Below, piece by piece: positions 17,725 to 26,954 of a DNA stretch of 49,921 nucleotides. The first letter of the stretch is position 1. Each line of letters starts with the position of its first letter. The notes beneath the pieces were generated by a model. The model made no database searches and was not told the origin of the DNA. It was given only the letters and a program-made list of their open reading frames with translations. Origin of the DNA: Tenacibaculum sp. L6 (lineage in GTDB: Bacteria > Bacteroidota > Bacteroidia > Flavobacteriales > Flavobacteriaceae); assembly GCF_028823685.1 (NCBI RefSeq), contig NZ_JAPEHZ010000015.1:1-49921 (forward strand). The letters run 5' to 3'. Position numbers and translations under genes: made by a program.

Positions 17725-18216
17725 TTAAGACATATCAAAATAGTTGATTTTTGTAATTGTTTTTGTTGTTTGATCGAAATCGATATTTATAAAAACATCA
17801 CAACTATCACATTCAGCATATAAAATACTTTTATCACCATTTCTACCAGTACTAAAATCAATAGTACCTAATTTACTAATAGGGTCTCCCACAGTTACTG
17901 TAATACCTTTTATGGTAAAACTAGCTTCACTATTTAAAACATCAAATGATTCGATGTAAGGTTTTCTTCCTGAGGTAGAAAAATCAATTTTTAATCCATT
18001 GAATTTATAGTAATAGTAAAACCCGTTATCTTCATAAGAATTAGAAGCACCAAGTAGCGATTCTATCTTAGCTTGTTTTCCAAGCGTTTTTTTTAAATCA
18101 CCTAAAGTGATATTATTGATTTTAATATTGTTAAAATCAGAACTAGAAATAATATTGGTTTGGCTTTTTACTATAAAACTGGTTAATAAAAAGAATACGA
18201 CTACAACTTGTTTCAT
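17725..18216 (-). CDS. Exported protein of unknown function
   Basis: A 163-residue protein with a typical signal peptide (MKQVVVVFFLLTSFIVKSQ) ahead of the likely cleavage site. The mature part has alternating Ile/Asp/Asn strands (SDFNNIKINNITLGDLKKTLGKQAKIE), a Tyr-rich hairpin NGFYYYYKF and a C-terminal half with two Cys in ECDSCDVFINID. The CxxC-like pair could form a disulfide or bind metal, but nothing else points to a known enzyme. It looks like a small periplasmic beta protein. I do not recognise the family. It lies downstream of glpD on the same strand. Confidence 0.75.
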   Translation of the reverse strand: MKQVVVVFFLLTSFIVKSQTNIISSSDFNNIKINNITLGDLKKTLGKQAKIESLLGASNSYEDNGFYYYYKFNGLKIDFSTSGRKPYIESFDVLNSEASFTIKGITVTVGDPISKLGTIDFSTGRNGDKSILYAECDSCDVFINIDFDQTTKTITKINYFDMS

Positions 18217-18304
18217 GCTACTTAAAATAATTGTACTAACCTTTTTTTGGTAGGATTTTAGATCGCCAAAGATAAAATTCTAAGATAATTTAGAGGGTAA
18301 GAAA

Positions 18305-19951
18305 CTAGTTAAATTTTACTGTTAAGCTTATCTTTTCTTCCAACTCTTTTTCGTGCAATAAAGTTGTATCATTATCCCAATTAAAGCGTTTAGAAAACTC
18401 TTGTATTACAAAGTTTTTATGAATATCAACACTAGGTTTATCAAAAAACAAACGCCCCGTTCTTCTCATAAAAAAGTCGGTAGGTGTGCAAGTCATTTCG
18501 TGTTTGGTAGTAAACCAAATTTCAGCTTGTAATAAGCGTCTTTCAAGGTTTTCTTCCTCTAACTCATCAAATTTATCTAAAATAAGTTCAGTTTGTTTTC
18601 CGTAGTTATGCACTAAATAATTAGCATCTTTTTCAGTGAAACCAAACGGTTTTATACGTTTATAAATCTGATTGCCATATAATTTTACCGATTTGTAGTT
18701 TTGAAATGGTCCACCAGCCAATACAATTTCTTCAGTTTGAATAGGGTCGAAATCTACTTCAAAACGACGTTTCATTTTTTTAGCAACGATATCTACAATA
18801 CGTTCAGCCATTTTTCGGTAGCCTGTTAATTTTCCTCCTGCGATAGAGATTAACTTGGTGTCAGACACAAAAATTTCATCCTTACGAGATAATTCTGAAG
18901 CTGATTTTCCTTCTTCATGAATTAAAGGGCGTAATCCTGCCCATGAAGATTGTATATCATCTATTGTTAAATGAATATCAGGAAACATATTGTTAACCGC
19001 TTCAATCAAATACAAAGCATCTACCATTGAGGTTTCTACTGAATCTTTGTCTTGTTGATAATTGGTATCAGTAGTTCCGAAATAGGTTACTTTTCCACGA
19101 GGAATAGCAAACATCATACGACCATCAGGAATATCAAAATAAACGGATTGTTTTACAGGCAATTTTTCATGTGGAACTACTAAATGCACTCCTTTGGTTA
19201 AGTGTAAACGTTTTCCAATTTTAGAGTTATTTATTTGACGTAATTCATCTACCCAAGGTCCAGCTGCATTTACAACATATTTCGCCTTGATATCGTAGTT
19301 TTCTTTGGTAAAAACATCGGTTACTTTAGCACCTACCACACGTTTATTTTCATAAATAAATTCATCTGCATGCGTATAATTTAATATTTGAGCATCGTAT
19401 TGACTGGCTGTTTTTAACACTTCTATAGTTAAGCGCGCATCATCGGTTCGATATTCAGCATAAAAACCTGCTCCGTTTAAAATACTTTCTGGCAACAAAG
19501 GCTCTTTTTCTAACGCTTCATTTTTGGTAAGCATTTTACGTTTATCATCGCCTTCAACAGAAGCCAACACATCGTAAACTTTTAATCCGATAGAGGTTAA
19601 CCACGAACCGTAGGTTCCGCCTTCAATAAGTGGTAAAATCATCTTTTCAGGAACCACTAAATGAGCTGCTAATTTATGAACAATGGCACGCTCGGTACCT
19701 ACTTCTTTTACCAACCAAAAATCGAATTGTTTAAGGTATCGCAATCCACCATGAATAAGTTTGGTTGATTTACTAGAAGTACCAGAAGCAAAATCATTTT
19801 TTTCAATAAGGGCAACTTTCATACCTCGAGAAGCCGCATCTAAAGCAATACCCGCTCCAGTTATTCCGCCACCAATTACTAAAATATCGAACTCCGTTGT
19901 TTGTAGTTCTTGCTGAATATTAGCTCGGTTAAAAAAAGAAAAATTGTTCAT
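18305..19951 (-). CDS. glpD: Glycerol-3-phosphate dehydrogenase (FAD, aerobic type)
   Basis: GlpD oxidises sn-glycerol 3-phosphate to dihydroxyacetone phosphate at the inner membrane and passes electrons to quinones. The 548-residue protein has the FAD dinucleotide-binding motif VIGGGITGAGIALDAASRG near residue 25, the typical STKLIHGGLRYLK stretch, AGPWVDEL around residue 230, and the SWAGLRPLI and SIAGGKLTGYRKMA motifs before the C-terminal helical cap domain. Length and motif order are normal. With gpsA in the same window, both directions of glycerol 3-phosphate metabolism are encoded here. No glycerol kinase or facilitator gene is adjacent. Confidence 0.95.
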   Translation of the reverse strand: MNNFSFFNRANIQQELQTTEFDILVIGGGITGAGIALDAASRGMKVALIEKNDFASGTSSKSTKLIHGGLRYLKQFDFWLVKEVGTERAIVHKLAAHLVVPEKMILPLIEGGTYGSWLTSIGLKVYDVLASVEGDDKRKMLTKNEALEKEPLLPESILNGAGFYAEYRTDDARLTIEVLKTASQYDAQILNYTHADEFIYENKRVVGAKVTDVFTKENYDIKAKYVVNAAGPWVDELRQINNSKIGKRLHLTKGVHLVVPHEKLPVKQSVYFDIPDGRMMFAIPRGKVTYFGTTDTNYQQDKDSVETSMVDALYLIEAVNNMFPDIHLTIDDIQSSWAGLRPLIHEEGKSASELSRKDEIFVSDTKLISIAGGKLTGYRKMAERIVDIVAKKMKRRFEVDFDPIQTEEIVLAGGPFQNYKSVKLYGNQIYKRIKPFGFTEKDANYLVHNYGKQTELILDKFDELEEENLERRLLQAEIWFTTKHEMTCTPTDFFMRRTGRLFFDKPSVDIHKNFVIQEFSKRFNWDNDTTLLHEKELEEKISLTVKFN

Positions 19952-20079
19952 AGATGTTTTTTATCTACCAAAAGTAAGAATAAAAAGAACTGAAAGAGAA
20001 TAAAAAAAGCGTTGAATTTTTTAATTTTGATATAAATTTTACTCATTTTAATCGTGAAATCAACTAGAATTGACAAAAA

Positions 20080-21054
20080 TTATAAAACCATTAGATTACA
20101 ACCTCTAATATCAGAATTATCAAAACGACCGATAATTTCAAAACTATTGTCTTGGTATACTTTTCCTAAATCTTGTGTAGCAATAAAAGAACAAGAATTG
20201 TAGTTTGCTAAATCGATTACATTAATTCCGCCAGATTTTCCCTTTGGCAAAATAGTCAAAGCATCTTCAGTATCACGAGTTAAAATTTGCATCCAAGGCG
20301 GACAGTTAAAAATACCATTTCCTTTCGAATATCCTTGGCTTAACAATTCTGTCATTCCATATTCAGAATGAATATTTTGTATTCCAAATCCGTTACTTAA
20401 AATGGTGTGTAATTCGTTTCGAATAAGTTCTTTTCTTCTCCCTTTCATACCACCAGTTTCCATAATAATAGTATTAGAAAGGTTGAATTCATATTGTTCA
20501 ATTAAATCTAACAAAGCAAATGAAACACCAATTAAAAGTACTTTTTTTCCTTGGGTATCCAGAAACTTAAGTTTTTGAGCTAACTCGTCAAGATTGTTGA
20601 GGTAGAATCCGCTTTCAGTATGTTGAGAACGCTTGATTAAATCATCAATCATATAAATTAAAGAAGAACCCTTTCGTTCTAAATAATTCGGCAACAAAGC
20701 TAGTACAACATAATCTTCGATGTTTCCGTAAAAATGTTCAAAACCTTTTAGATAGCTGGTTTCGTACCATGATAAGTCAGTTACTAAATGTTTACTAGTT
20801 GTACTTCCCGTTGTTCCCGAACTGGTAAAAGTTTCTTGAATTTCATCAGCAGATGAAAGCACTTCGCGAGTTTTAAAAAACTGAATAGGTAAAAACGGAA
20901 TTTGGTCTACAGTATGAACATCAGAAGGATGAACATAGATTAAATCACAAAAAGAACGATATACCTTGTTGTTAGCAAACTGATGTTTAAAAACCTGTAG
21001 TGCTGTATTCGTGAAATCTTCAGTAGATTGTATGTTAAAAACGGTACTTTTCAT
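20080..21054 (-). CDS. LuxE-like acyl-protein synthetase / ANL-type acyltransferase
   Basis: A 324-residue protein resembling LuxE, the acyl-protein synthetase of bacterial luciferase clusters, within the adenylate-forming superfamily. The P-loop-like TSSGTTGSTTSKH near residue 87, the METGGMKGRR stretch, SEYGMTELLSQGY, and the late DLANYNSCSFIATQDLG correspond to the ANL core motifs. It is shorter than a full acyl-CoA ligase and lacks the mobile C-terminal domain, as LuxE does. No lux genes are nearby; in flavobacteria such genes occur alone and their acyl substrate is unknown. It probably activates a carboxylic acid as an adenylate and moves it to an enzyme thiol. Confidence 0.85.
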   Translation of the reverse strand: MKSTVFNIQSTEDFTNTALQVFKHQFANNKVYRSFCDLIYVHPSDVHTVDQIPFLPIQFFKTREVLSSADEIQETFTSSGTTGSTTSKHLVTDLSWYETSYLKGFEHFYGNIEDYVVLALLPNYLERKGSSLIYMIDDLIKRSQHTESGFYLNNLDELAQKLKFLDTQGKKVLLIGVSFALLDLIEQYEFNLSNTIIMETGGMKGRRKELIRNELHTILSNGFGIQNIHSEYGMTELLSQGYSKGNGIFNCPPWMQILTRDTEDALTILPKGKSGGINVIDLANYNSCSFIATQDLGKVYQDNSFEIIGRFDNSDIRGCNLMVL

Positions 21055-21129
21055 AAACGTTCACAAAAATACAAGTATTCCACGCAACCTTTTTAATTTT
21101 TTTTCATCTAGTAGATAAATGAACAAATT

Positions 21130-21825
21130 ATGCGAAAGATAGCAATTGTTTTAGTTACAGTTTTGGGTCTTATTTCTTGTAGTGAGAATAATAATCTAGT
21201 TGTAGATCCAGATAATTTATTAGTGGGACACTGGTCTAAAGCTGAATATAAAAATGAAGAGTTGATATTAACTAGAGTTGGGAGTTTACCAGATAAAGAA
21301 TACGGAGTTTCTTTTGTAGAAAATGGAAAGTTTGTTGAAAGAACTTCTGGTTGGTGTGGTACACCTCCATTAAGTTTTTTTAATATAGATGGTACGTGGA
21401 ATATTTCAGACGAAACATTAATTGAAGTATCAACACAAAGCTATCTTGGTAATTTTAATTGGAGAATACAATCGTTAACCAATAAAAAATTAGTGATAAA
21501 AAGAGAACTTACCGAACAAGAAAAAGACCATAGAGAGTTAATAGATTTGTTTACTGAGATAGAAAATTTAGCATATAGTGTGTCTTGTACAGACTCAAGT
21601 AGTTGGGCTTATACAGCCTATGGTTCTAAAGCCTGTGGAGGTCCTAAAGGATATATAGCCTATACTACAACTATAGATACAGAAGCTTTTTTAGAAAAAG
21701 TAGCTGTTTATTCAGAGGCAGAAAAACAATACAACATCAAGTGGAATATTGTATCTACTTGTGATATTGCTCAGGAACCTGTTAGTGTAGAATGCCAAAA
21801 TAATTACCCAGTTTTAAAATATTAA
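21130..21825 (+). CDS. Putative lipoprotein upstream of ECF sigma operon
   Basis: A 231-residue protein with a lipoprotein signal (MRKIAIVLVTVLGLISC, lipobox LISC at about residue 17). The mature part has a lipocalin-like beginning (LLVGHWSKAEYKNEELILTR) with several Trp and four or five further Cys in the C-terminal half (SVSCTDSSSW, KACGG, STCDIAQEPVSVEC), which may form disulfides. The family is not recognised. It starts a gene row of two lipoproteins, an ECF sigma factor and a membrane/beta-barrel protein, all on one strand. Confidence 0.75.
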   Translation: MRKIAIVLVTVLGLISCSENNNLVVDPDNLLVGHWSKAEYKNEELILTRVGSLPDKEYGVSFVENGKFVERTSGWCGTPPLSFFNIDGTWNISDETLIEVSTQSYLGNFNWRIQSLTNKKLVIKRELTEQEKDHRELIDLFTEIENLAYSVSCTDSSSWAYTAYGSKACGGPKGYIAYTTTIDTEAFLEKVAVYSEAEKQYNIKWNIVSTCDIAQEPVSVECQNNYPVLKY

Positions 21826-21847
21826 TAACCCCAATAAATTTTAGATC

Positions 21848-22252
21848 ATGAAGAAAATTTTAGTTCTTTTTTTAAGTGTGTTTACCTTTTATTCTTGTTT
21901 GGATGATGACGGACCGAATTTTAGATATGAGTTTTTAAAGGTTGACAGTGCGGAAACTCCAGAGAGTTTTACCTTCGGGGAGGTAGATACCATAAAAATT
22001 AAGTATACACTACCTAATAGTTGTTATGCTTTTGACGGATTGTACTACCAGAAGGTAGATACTACAAGAATAGTTGCTGGTACAGCGATAGTTAGTCTTG
22101 ATGGTGCCTGTACTCAAGAAACAAGACAAGAAGAATATGTTTTTACTGTTGAAGCAAGTCAACGAGAAGATTATGTTTTCAAGTTTTGGAAAGGTAAAAA
22201 TGACGAAGACGAAGATGTATATGAAGAAGTGGTAATTCCAGTAAATTTGTAA
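21848..22252 (+). CDS. Putative lipoprotein
   Basis: A 134-residue protein with a lipoprotein signal (MKKILVLFLSVFTFYSC, lipobox FYSC). After a short acidic linker the mature part is a compact all-beta domain that ends in an acidic loop (GKNDEDEDVYEEVVIP). Two mature Cys, in NSCYAF and DGACTQ, may pair. No family is recognised. Its stop is followed after a single base by the probable ATC start of the sigma factor, so the two are tightly linked in one operon. Confidence 0.75.
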   Translation: MKKILVLFLSVFTFYSCLDDDGPNFRYEFLKVDSAETPESFTFGEVDTIKIKYTLPNSCYAFDGLYYQKVDTTRIVAGTAIVSLDGACTQETRQEEYVFTVEASQREDYVFKFWKGKNDEDEDVYEEVVIPVNL

Positions 22253-22253
22253 C

Positions 22254-22796
22254 ATCAATTTAGAGAAACTCATACAAGAATGCTGTCGTCAAAATATAAC
22301 AGCTCAAGCTCAAGTTTATCAGTTATTTTCTGGTAAACTTTTTGCGCTTTGTTTAAAGTATTCTCGAAATTATCAAGATGCAGAAGATACATTGCAAGAC
22401 AGTTTCTTAACCATTTTTAAAAAGATACCTCAATATAATAATGAAGGTTCTTTTGAAGGATGGATGAAGCGAATAACCATAAATACTGCTTTACAAAAGT
22501 ATAGAGAGAAATCACCTTTACAATTAGTGTCGGAAGGAATTAATGAGGAATTAGAAGAAGAAGTTGTATTAGAAACAGAAAGTGTAAATGTTGATGTATT
22601 GTTACGGTTAATTCAAAATTTACCAGATAGGTATCGTTTGGTTTTTAACTTGTATGTTTTAGATAATTATTCGCATAAAGAAATAGCGTCGTTACTGAAT
22701 ATTACAGAAGGAACGTCCAAATCTAATTTATCAAGAGCACGACAATTGCTAAAAAAAGAGGTAGAAGTGTATCAAGCAACAGCGCAAAAGGCATAA
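22254..22796 (+). CDS. RNA polymerase sigma factor, ECF family (no ATG start)
   Basis: A 180-residue sigma-70 family protein. Region 2 is read from LFALCLKYSRNYQDAEDTLQ through SFEGWMKRITINTALQKYR, and region 4 as RYRLVFNLYVLDNYSHKEIA with a helix-turn-helix and KSNLSRARQLLKK. The family-like N-terminus begins at NLEKLIQECC and is preceded by ATC (22254-22256) where homologues would have ATG. No ATG is in frame upstream, as an in-frame TAA lies at 22242-22244. ATC is a rare but permitted start; a start at TTG 22392 would delete most of region 2. It probably directs transcription of its own operon or of surface functions with the next gene as regulator. Confidence 0.85.
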   Translation: MNLEKLIQECCRQNITAQAQVYQLFSGKLFALCLKYSRNYQDAEDTLQDSFLTIFKKIPQYNNEGSFEGWMKRITINTALQKYREKSPLQLVSEGINEELEEEVVLETESVNVDVLLRLIQNLPDRYRLVFNLYVLDNYSHKEIASLLNITEGTSKSNLSRARQLLKKEVEVYQATAQKA

Positions 22797-24173
22797 ATGA
22801 TGGAAGATAAAAACATCGATAGACTTTTTCAAGAAGGACTTAAAGATTTGGAGGTAACTCCGAACGATAGTGTGTGGAACGGAATTGAAAGTAAGTTAAA
22901 AAAGAAGAAAAAGAATCGTTTGCTTCCTATTTGGTGGTTTTCTGGCGGAGTTGCAGCCATATTAGTTTTAGGACTTTTATTGTATCCTTATATTGATAAA
23001 CAAGACAATTTAGAAAAAACAGACTCAGTAATTGTTGAATCAGAATCATCAACACCTGAAGAAAATAAAAAAGAAGAACTAAAAGATATTTTATTAACTG
23101 AACCAATAAAAGAAAACTTAGAAGAAACACATATAGTAAAAGAAGAAACGAAAAAGAAAAAAGTATTGAAAGAAAAACTTCATACGAATGAAGTTTTAGT
23201 CGCTAATCATGTTGTGAAGATTAGTAAAAATGAGCTACAAGAAAAAGATAGCAACACAGAGAATGGAGTTGTTGAAGGGTCTTTATTCTCTAAAAACCAT
23301 GTTGTGAAAGAAGAAAATACTGGCAAGCTTGAAAATAGCTTGCCAGTTATTACTGAAAATGCTCAAGAAGAATCAAACAAAAAAAATGATAGTGTAAAAC
23401 AAAAAATTACTCCTAAAAAAGATTTTTTAGCCTTTGTTGATGAGAAATCGGTGGAAGAAACAAAAGAAAAGTCCAAAACGAAGTCTTGGTCTGTATCACC
23501 TACAGTAGCAGTTTTAAACTCTAATTCATTTTCTGAATCATCTCCAATAGATGCGAGTTTATCAAACTCAACAAAAGGAAATACAAGTTATTCGTATGGA
23601 GTTCAAGTAGCGTATCAATTAAATAAAAAATGGGCAATTCAATCAGGAATTCATTTACAAGAAATGGGGTATTCTAACACCAATGTAGCTGTTAATCCTG
23701 TAACATCAAGTAGTGCAAATGTAGTTTTCAGCTCAGGTGAAAATTATGCGTTAAATGATGTATCTCAAGAAAGTTTTAGTTCTAATTCCATTTCCATAAG
23801 TAGAGGAAGCCTTGATGGAGAGTTAAATCAAAAATATGGATATGTTGAGGTTCCAGTACAAATAAAATACAATTTCTTAGAAGGGAAAAAGCTTAAAACA
23901 GAATTAGTAGTTGGTTTTAGTTCGTTGTTTTTAAATAAAAATGATGTAACTCTTAATACCACGAATTTTTCTACTTCTGGCGAAGCCAATAACTTAAACT
24001 CAATTAATTTTAGTGGAAACTTAGGTGTTGATTTAAATTACCAATTGGGTAAAAAATGGTCTATAAATATTAATCCAATGCTAAAAACCCAGTTAAATAC
24101 ATTTAAAAATGATTCAAATGGGTTTCAGCCTTATTTCATAGGTGTTTATACAGGTATAAATTATCAGTTTTAA
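22797..24173 (+). CDS. Membrane-anchored protein with anti-sigma-like N-terminus and C-terminal beta-barrel
   Basis: A 458-residue protein that starts immediately after the sigma factor stop (TAA then ATG). Residues 1-40 are a short cytoplasmic segment with conserved-looking VWNGIESKLKKKKK, followed by one membrane helix (about 44-66). A long Lys/Glu-rich linker (about 75-215) precedes a C-terminal half (about 225-458) rich in alternating aromatic and Ser/Asn residues that ends in YFIGVYTGINYQF, the pattern of an outer-membrane beta-barrel (OMP_b-brl/PorT type). This layout would span the envelope: a cytoplasmic tail that can bind the sigma factor, an inner-membrane anchor, a periplasmic linker and an outer-membrane domain. 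The anti-sigma role is inferred from position and layout. Confidence 0.8.
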   Translation: MMEDKNIDRLFQEGLKDLEVTPNDSVWNGIESKLKKKKKNRLLPIWWFSGGVAAILVLGLLLYPYIDKQDNLEKTDSVIVESESSTPEENKKEELKDILLTEPIKENLEETHIVKEETKKKKVLKEKLHTNEVLVANHVVKISKNELQEKDSNTENGVVEGSLFSKNHVVKEENTGKLENSLPVITENAQEESNKKNDSVKQKITPKKDFLAFVDEKSVEETKEKSKTKSWSVSPTVAVLNSNSFSESSPIDASLSNSTKGNTSYSYGVQVAYQLNKKWAIQSGIHLQEMGYSNTNVAVNPVTSSSANVVFSSGENYALNDVSQESFSSNSISISRGSLDGELNQKYGYVEVPVQIKYNFLEGKKLKTELVVGFSSLFLNKNDVTLNTTNFSTSGEANNLNSINFSGNLGVDLNYQLGKKWSININPMLKTQLNTFKNDSNGFQPYFIGVYTGINYQF

Positions 24174-25222
24174 TTTGCATAAATTTTAACAACCAAATCA
24201 CCTTTATCGTTCATTGAAGCTCTGTACATTCCAGCGGTATTAAATTCAAAAGACATATTTCCGTTTTTGTCAAGAGCTACAACACCACCAGTACCACCGA
24301 GCTTGGTTAATTTATTTTGAATAACATCTTTGGTAGCTTCTTTTAATGATTTTTGTTGATATTCCATTTGAGCAGAAATATCATACGCTACTTGAGATCT
24401 TATAAAGTATTCACCCCAACCAGTTGAAGAAACACCACAAGTTTTATTATTTGCATAGGTACCCGAACCAATAATAGGAGAATCTCCAATTCGTCCCCAA
24501 CGTTTGTTAGTCATACCGCCAGTAGAAGTACCCGCAGTAATATTTCCTTCTTTATCTAGAGCAACACAACCTACAGTACCATATTTACTGTTTTTAATAT
24601 CAGCATCATAAAAGGCAGCTTCTTTATCATCATGATCTAATGCTGTTTTTTCTTTATTTTTAATTCGTTGTAGAGATTTAAAACGATTCTCAGTATAAAA
24701 ATAACTTGGATCTACGATTTCTAACCCTTGTTCTTTAGCAAATTGAGAAGCACCAGCCCCTGAAAGCATCACATGATCAGAGTTTGTCATTACTTTTCTA
24801 GCAGCTTCAATAGGGCTTTTAATATCTTTTACACCTGCCACAGCACCAGCATTCAAGGTTTTTCCATCCATAAAAGAAGCATCTAACTCGTTAGTTTCTT
24901 CATGCGTAAACACAGCTCCTTTTCCTGCATTAAATAAGGGAGATTCTTCCATTACCTGAATAGTTTTTACAACAGCATCTCCACTAGAGCCTCCATTTTT
25001 TAAAATTTCATACCCCGTTCTTACAGCTTCTTCTAATTTAGCTTTATAAGCAGCTTCTTTTTCAGGAGTCATGTTTTTTTTCAGAATTGTACCAGCCCCA
25101 CCATGAATAATAATTGCAAACTCGTTTGTAGGAGTATTATTTTGTTCTTTGGAAGTTGTTTTAGGTTGATTACAAGAAAATAGTAGGAAGATTAAAGCAA
25201 GACAGTAGAAAATATTTTTCAT
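24170..25222 (-). CDS. Isoaspartyl peptidase/L-asparaginase, lipoprotein form
   Basis: A 350-residue N-terminal nucleophile hydrolase of the IaaA/EcAIII family (glycosylasparaginase type), which splits isoaspartyl dipeptides and asparagine. It has a lipoprotein signal (LIFLLFSC). The precursor is cut before the nucleophile Thr in KYGTVGCVALD, giving alpha and beta chains; the substrate loop GTSTGGMTNKRWGRIGDSP and late GTGGVVALD are present. The N-terminal IIHGGAGTI motif is typical. Its stop overlaps that of the upstream convergent gene by 4 bases (TTAA at 24170-24173). Confidence 0.93.
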   Translation of the reverse strand: MKNIFYCLALIFLLFSCNQPKTTSKEQNNTPTNEFAIIIHGGAGTILKKNMTPEKEAAYKAKLEEAVRTGYEILKNGGSSGDAVVKTIQVMEESPLFNAGKGAVFTHEETNELDASFMDGKTLNAGAVAGVKDIKSPIEAARKVMTNSDHVMLSGAGASQFAKEQGLEIVDPSYFYTENRFKSLQRIKNKEKTALDHDDKEAAFYDADIKNSKYGTVGCVALDKEGNITAGTSTGGMTNKRWGRIGDSPIIGSGTYANNKTCGVSSTGWGEYFIRSQVAYDISAQMEYQQKSLKEATKDVIQNKLTKLGGTGGVVALDKNGNMSFEFNTAGMYRASMNDKGDLVVKIYAN

Positions 25223-25333
25223 GATTTTGTTAATTTTTAAACAAACAGAGTTGTTTTTGTTTAATTTATTAATTGTAAAATTATTCGTAGTTTTGAGCTT
25301 TAAATTTAAAAAACTAAAATTACAATATAAAAC

Positions 25334-26875
25334 ATGGCAGATTTTGGTATTAAAGAAGCTTTAGTTCAATTAGGCTTAAAAGATATAAACAACGGAACTT
25401 CAACAGGTTCAGTAAACTTCGCAAACGGAGAAATTATTGAAAGTTATTCACCAGTTGATGGTAAGTTAATTGGTAAGGTAGTAGCAAGTACTCGTGAAGA
25501 TTATGATAAGGTGATGGACACTGCTACTGCAGCTTTTAAAGAGTGGAGATCTGTACCTGCACCGCAAAGAGGAGAAATCGTTCGTCAATTTGGAAACAAA
25601 TTAAGAGAATTAAAAGAACCGTTAGGTAAATTAGTTTCTTATGAAATGGGAAAATCTTACCAAGAAGGTTTAGGTGAGGTTCAAGAGATGATTGATATCT
25701 GTGATTTTGCTGTAGGTTTATCTCGTCAGTTAAACGGACAAGTAATTCCATCAGAAAGACCAGGACATGTAATGAGAGAGCAATGGCATCCATTAGGAGT
25801 AGTTGGTATTATTTCAGCATTTAACTTCCCTGTTGCTGTTTGGTCTTGGAACACAGCATTAGCTTGGATTTGTGGTAACGTATGTGTGTGGAAAGGATCT
25901 GAAAAAGCTCCTTTATGTTCTGTAGCTTGTCAAAATATTATAGCTGAGGTTTTAAAAGCTAACAATTTACCAGAAGGAATTTCTTGTATTGTTAATGGAG
26001 ATTATAAAGTTGGTGAATACATTACTGAAGATACTCGTATTCCTTTAGTATCTGCTACTGGTTCTACAAGAATGGGACGTATTGTTGGTACTAAAGTTGC
26101 TGAGCGTTTCGGTAAATCATTATTAGAATTAGGAGGAAACAATGCAATTATCATTACTCCAACTGCTGATTTAAAAGTAGTGGTTCCAGGTGCTGTATTT
26201 GGAGCTGTAGGTACTTGTGGTCAACGTTGTACATCTACACGTCGTTTAATCATCCACGAATCTGTATATGATAAAGTAAGAGATGCTATTGTTGGAGCCT
26301 ATGGTCAAATTAAGATTGGAAATCCATTAGATGAAAATAATCACGTTGGACCATTAATTGATAAAGACTCTGTAAATACGTATTTAGCTGCTATTGAAAA
26401 AGCAAAAGCTGAAGGAGGTAAAGTATTAGTAGAAGGAGGCGTTTTAGAAGGAGAAGGATATGAAAGTGGTTGTTACGTTAAACCAGCAATTATTGAAGCT
26501 GAAAACCATTATGAAATCGTTCAGCATGAAACATTTGCTCCTATCTTATACTTAATGAAGTATTCAGGAGATGTTGAAAATGCTATTGAATTACAAAATG
26601 GAGTAGCGCAAGGATTATCTTCTTCAATTATGACAAGTGAAATGAAAGAAGCTGAAAAATTCTTATCATTCGCAGGATCTGATTGTGGTATTGCTAACGT
26701 TAATATTGGTACTTCTGGTGCTGAAATTGGTGGAGCATTTGGAGGTGAAAAAGAAACAGGTGGTGGACGTGAGTCTGGATCTGATGCTTGGAAAGTATAC
26801 ATGCGTCGTCAGACAAACACCGTAAACTATTCTGATGAGTTACCTTTAGCACAAGGAATTAAGTTCGATTTATAA
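25334..26875 (+). CDS. Aldehyde dehydrogenase, ALDH7 type (aminoadipate-semialdehyde / piperideine-6-carboxylate dehydrogenase)
   Basis: A 513-residue NAD-dependent aldehyde dehydrogenase. The family-specific motifs of ALDH7 (antiquitin, AmaB) are seen: LELGGNNAIIITPTADL with the catalytic Glu, and GAVGTCGQRCTSTRRLIIHES with the catalytic Cys in GQRCTSTRR; also SAFNFPVAVWSWNTALAW. ALDH7 enzymes oxidise alpha-aminoadipate semialdehyde in lysine catabolism; that substrate is inferred from the family. A possible -7 element TAGTTTTG lies at 25288-25295, 38 bases before the start. No lysine-pathway genes are adjacent. The gene ends before a bidirectional terminator. Confidence 0.93.
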   Translation: MADFGIKEALVQLGLKDINNGTSTGSVNFANGEIIESYSPVDGKLIGKVVASTREDYDKVMDTATAAFKEWRSVPAPQRGEIVRQFGNKLRELKEPLGKLVSYEMGKSYQEGLGEVQEMIDICDFAVGLSRQLNGQVIPSERPGHVMREQWHPLGVVGIISAFNFPVAVWSWNTALAWICGNVCVWKGSEKAPLCSVACQNIIAEVLKANNLPEGISCIVNGDYKVGEYITEDTRIPLVSATGSTRMGRIVGTKVAERFGKSLLELGGNNAIIITPTADLKVVVPGAVFGAVGTCGQRCTSTRRLIIHESVYDKVRDAIVGAYGQIKIGNPLDENNHVGPLIDKDSVNTYLAAIEKAKAEGGKVLVEGGVLEGEGYESGCYVKPAIIEAENHYEIVQHETFAPILYLMKYSGDVENAIELQNGVAQGLSSSIMTSEMKEAEKFLSFAGSDCGIANVNIGTSGAEIGGAFGGEKETGGGRESGSDAWKVYMRRQTNTVNYSDELPLAQGIKFDL

Positions 26876-26898
26876 GAAAACACAGTTTTCAAAATATA

Positions 26899-26929
26899 AA
26901 AAAGTCACATCATTTTGATGAGACTTTTT
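26899..26929. terminator. Bidirectional terminator
   Basis: AAAAAGTC-A-CATCA pairs with TGATG-A-GACTTTTT around a 3-base loop, with one A:A mismatch and a T run after it. It lies between the convergent ALDH7 and ankyrin genes. Confidence 0.75.
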
Positions 26930-26954
26930 GTTTTTAACTAAGTTGGTGGTTATA

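Noticed and set aside
19168..19182. Fourth parS-like site (CATGTGGAAC inside glpD)
   Set aside because: Only one arm matches; the other arm (TTTTTCA) does not pair with it, and it lies within coding sequence.
20080..21054. Bioluminescence (lux) operon
   Set aside because: The LuxE-like gene stands alone; no luxA, luxB, luxC or luxD is near.
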